Position numbers and translations under genes: made by a program
In this document: piece after piece, positions 61,800-64,000 of the stretch
Layout: each line of letters starts with the position of its first letter
Numbering within the stretch: the first letter of the stretch is position 1
DNA from: CAYZJV01 sp964478945
Lineage (GTDB): Bacteria > Spirochaetota > Spirochaetia > Sphaerochaetales > Sphaerochaetaceae
NCBI GenBank assembly: GCA_964478945.1
Contig: CAYZJV010000006.1
Span: forward strand, 13,308-77,307
DNA length: 64,000 nucleotides
Direction: 5' to 3'
The notes under the pieces: model-generated
The model's database searches: none
Told to the model about the DNA's origin: nothing
Seen by the model: only the letters and a program-made list of their open reading frames with translations

Positions 61800-62738
61800 A
61801 TGTCCAGTCCCCATGATGCGAACAATCTCTCAGGATTCAAAGCCAAGATCCCGATGGTAAAGCTCTTCTTGGCTCCAGTGATCTGGGGAGGTGCACTCTC
61901 GGCCGCCCGAATCGTTTCAGCCGAATTACCGGCATTCACCACCAGTTTCGTCAGGTTCTTCATCGCAAGCATACTCATGATCGTGGTGCTGTATATCAAA
62001 GAGAAGAAATTTCCCAAACCCACAAAAAGGGATATCCTTTGGATGTTTCTGCTCAGTCTCGTGGGGATGGTTTTCTTCAATGGATTTCTATTCACCAGCC
62101 TGCAAACCATTACTGCCGTTCGCAGTTCGGTGCTACTCGCATTCACACCGGTGGTAGTTGCGATAGCCGCCCGTTTCATCTTCAAGGAAAAGATCACCCC
62201 TCTGATGCTCGCGGGAATCATCGCAGCCATCATAGGAGCGGTACTGACCATCACCGAAGGCGATCTGGGAAAGGTTCTCCAATCGGGACTGGCCATAGGC
62301 GACATCTACATGCTCGGAGCGGTGCTTTCGTGGGCCGCCTATTCAATCATCATCAAGGTTGCGATGTCACGACTATCCCCTCTCGCACTACTTGCCTATG
62401 GATCGGTGATCGGAGTAATCCTTCTCTTTCCCTTCACACTGTACGACAATGCGTGGTCGGCGTTGGCACACCTCTCAACCAATGCCATATGGAGCATGCT
62501 GTTTCTCAGCATCGGTGCGGCAGGCATCGCCTATCTCTGGTATTATGAAGGAATTGCACATGTGGGTAGTTCAAAAGCCTCCGTATTCCTCAATATGGAA
62601 CCTGTGGCGGCAATCGCCATTGGAGTGATCCTACTCGGAGAAGAACTTACCATCGCAGTCGCCATAGGAGCCCTGCTGGTGATAGGAGGGCTGTTCCTCA
62701 CCAACCATAAAAGCAAACCACGACTACCCAAATCCTAA
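61800..62738 (+). CDS. EamA family drug/metabolite transporter
   Basis: 312 residues with ten predicted helices in two EamA repeats. APVIWGGALSAARI near the N-terminus and SSKASVFLNMEPVAAIAIGVILLGEELT near the C-terminus are the typical repeat ends. Such proteins export amino acids or metabolites. AGGAG lies 5 bases before the ATG at 61800. Its stop overlaps the convergent pseudouridine synthase gene by four bases. Confidence 0.92.
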   Translation: MSSPHDANNLSGFKAKIPMVKLFLAPVIWGGALSAARIVSAELPAFTTSFVRFFIASILMIVVLYIKEKKFPKPTKRDILWMFLLSLVGMVFFNGFLFTSLQTITAVRSSVLLAFTPVVVAIAARFIFKEKITPLMLAGIIAAIIGAVLTITEGDLGKVLQSGLAIGDIYMLGAVLSWAAYSIIIKVAMSRLSPLALLAYGSVIGVILLFPFTLYDNAWSALAHLSTNAIWSMLFLSIGAAGIAYLWYYEGIAHVGSSKASVFLNMEPVAAIAIGVILLGEELTIAVAIGALLVIGGLFLTNHKSKPRLPKS

Positions 62739-64000
62739 AACCCGGGCTCCTCCAAGAAGTGCAGGTGTTCTCCCGTCTCGGGATGGAGAAATCGAATCTC
62801 CCTCGCATGCAACATCAATCTTGATGCGCCATTGGGATTCCCATAAAGGGGATCCCCCACAATGGGACATCCCAAGCCTTTCACATGGGCACTGTGCAAA
62901 CGCAGTTGATGGGTCCTCCCGGTCAATGGCTCAAACTCCACCCGGGTCACCAATCGACCTTCAATCCCAAAGGATTCCACTTGTATCCTTTCCCACAAAG
63001 TGGTTCCCCACTTGCCCAATACAGGATCGTACTTCTGGCGAGGCTTATGCTCGGGATCATAGCGGAATGCAAGCTCGACCTTACCCTTTTCCTCCTTCAC
63101 CACTCCATCCAACAGTGCCACATACTTCTTGTGTACTTTCCTTTTGATGAACTGGACCGAAAGATTCCGATGTGCCTCCTGAGTGAATGCGAGCACCAAT
63201 AAACCGGAAGTATCCATATCGAGGCGATGCACCGAAGGTTGCTCGATACACATCGGAAACAACCGTTTCACCCTGGCAACCACACAATCCTGCTTGTCCT
63301 CTCCCCTACCGGGGACGGAAAGCAATCCGGATGGTTTGTTCACCACAATGATCGATTGGTCACGATACACGATATCGATACCGAGCAGCATTGCAAGCAG
63401 AAGCCTGCAACGGGTAGTGTTTGGAAAGTGCAACTTTCCACTGGCCCTACCATCGGAACCCACTATGGTATCGACATGCCACTCAAACATGCTGATGGGG
63501 AGCAAATGATGGGAAAAAGCATGGTTAAGGAGCTTGGCTGCACAACAATCACCGGTCCCCTCCGGTGGGAGCTCCCCTCCGAAGGCATCTTCGATACCCC
63601 TGATTCCTCCATCGGCACAATGGAACCGATACAAGGAGAGCCGTTTCATCTGAAGATCTTTGGAGACCGCTTGCATCTTCTCAAGCAATTCAGGATCTCT
63701 GTGTGCAGAAAGCTCCTCCTTTCTTGCATCTCCCGCTTCCACAAAATCCTCGAAAGCCTCGACATCGAACGCAGGAGGAACCCATCCATCGATCAGGTAC
63801 TTTCCCCCATAATGACCACTGAAGGCTTTGAGCACCACCTCGTTTCCATTTTGATCCTTGCAGACAAGCACACCAAACATCTGATCCGATGCGGAAGAGA
63901 TAAGGGTATCGGTACTGTATCGTCCCTCTCCCTCGTAATCGATACAGTGACACGCCTCAATAGCTTGCTGAACTTCACACGCGTATGCTTTCGCCTTCTC
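62735..64000 (-). CDS. RluA family pseudouridine synthase, 5' end outside window
   Basis: At least 421 residues; the frame is open to the right edge, so the start lies beyond the window. The catalytic motif is HRLDMDTSGLL, with the aspartate that attacks the uracil ring, followed by GRTHQLRLHSAHV and GDPLYG. Before the catalytic domain lies an extension of over 180 residues, with VVLKAFSGHYGGKYLIDGWVPP, which resembles the long form annotated as dual tRNA U32/23S rRNA U746 synthase. An ATG at 63880 is internal to this extension. The target site is inferred from the family only. Confidence 0.9.
   Translation of the reverse strand, partial: EKAKAYACEVQQAIEACHCIDYEGEGRYSTDTLISSASDQMFGVLVCKDQNGNEVVLKAFSGHYGGKYLIDGWVPPAFDVEAFEDFVEAGDARKEELSAHRDPELLEKMQAVSKDLQMKRLSLYRFHCADGGIRGIEDAFGGELPPEGTGDCCAAKLLNHAFSHHLLPISMFEWHVDTIVGSDGRASGKLHFPNTTRCRLLLAMLLGIDIVYRDQSIIVVNKPSGLLSVPGRGEDKQDCVVARVKRLFPMCIEQPSVHRLDMDTSGLLVLAFTQEAHRNLSVQFIKRKVHKKYVALLDGVVKEEKGKVELAFRYDPEHKPRQKYDPVLGKWGTTLWERIQVESFGIEGRLVTRVEFEPLTGRTHQLRLHSAHVKGLGCPIVGDPLYGNPNGASRLMLHAREIRFLHPETGEHLHFLEEPGF

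Noticed and set aside
1..64000. CRISPR arrays, insertion sequences, phage genes, rRNA and tRNA genes
   Set aside because: No regularly spaced repeats, transposase or integrase motifs, or RNA gene signatures were seen in reading the window.

Overview
The window is one scaffold stretch of about 50% GC with no rRNA, tRNA, CRISPR array or insertion sequence that I could see. It contains one run of 100 N inside a gene, so it comes from a draft assembly. The gene content suggests an anaerobic, sugar-fermenting spirochaete close to Sphaerochaeta. The grounds are the many solute-binding proteins with the spirochaete-like leader ending FAxG followed by a small E/T-rich linker, a YesM/YesN-type two-component pair beside a sugar ABC transporter, an EtfAB-coupled lactate/glycolate dehydrogenase, a large L-rhamnose locus, and ThrA/ThrC next to rpmB. 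This assignment is inference; no marker gene for taxonomy is complete here apart from rpmB.

Layout. (1) 1-3.35 kb: etfB (cut by the left edge), etfA with an N-terminal iron-sulphur-type segment, and an FAD-linked lactate/glycolate dehydrogenase, closed by a strong hairpin. (2) 3.4-7.8 kb, minus strand: a sugar-isomerase-like protein and a three-part TRAP transporter. (3) 8.0-9.9 kb: a divergent regulator with two DeoR-type helix-turn-helix domains, a DeoR sensor domain and a periplasmic-binding-protein domain in one chain. (4) 9.85-26.8 kb: an uncharacterised catabolic cluster. A GntR/FCD regulator faces a long minus-strand operon encoding an Opp/Dpp-type ABC transporter (A-B-C-D-F), an M18 aminopeptidase, a TPP enzyme, two nitroreductases, a Gfo/Idh/MocA dehydrogenase and a DUF885 protein that has lost the catalytic Glu of its metal site. 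Beyond it lie a divergent SDR and two tandem compact metallopeptidase paralogues.

(5) 26.9-33.7 kb: a lipoprotein, a WrbA/MarR pair, RecQ, a TspO-like membrane protein and a permease split into two genes. (6) 33.8-46.8 kb: the rhamnose region, with rhaA, a class II aldolase, a sensor kinase and response regulator, the RhaSTPQ-type ABC transporter, rhamnose mutarotase, a URO-D family protein and a divergent AraC regulator. No rhamnulokinase is present. (7) 46.9-51.1 kb: a galactokinase-like GHMP kinase, then csoR and copA under a recognisable CsoR operator; copA carries an in-frame CopZ at its C-terminus with its own ribosome-binding site. (8) 51.1-55.1 kb: thrC, thrA with a degenerate aspartokinase half, and rpmB. 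(9) 55.2-64.0 kb: a hypothetical protein, an MFS transporter, two cyclic-di-GMP proteins, an EamA transporter and an RluA-family pseudouridine synthase cut by the right edge.

The most promising candidates for something undescribed are the 9.85-26.8 kb cluster, the double-HTH/DeoR/PBP regulator with its bipartite operator, the copA ORF with an internal copZ start, and the thrA gene whose kinase motifs have decayed while the regulatory and dehydrogenase parts remain.
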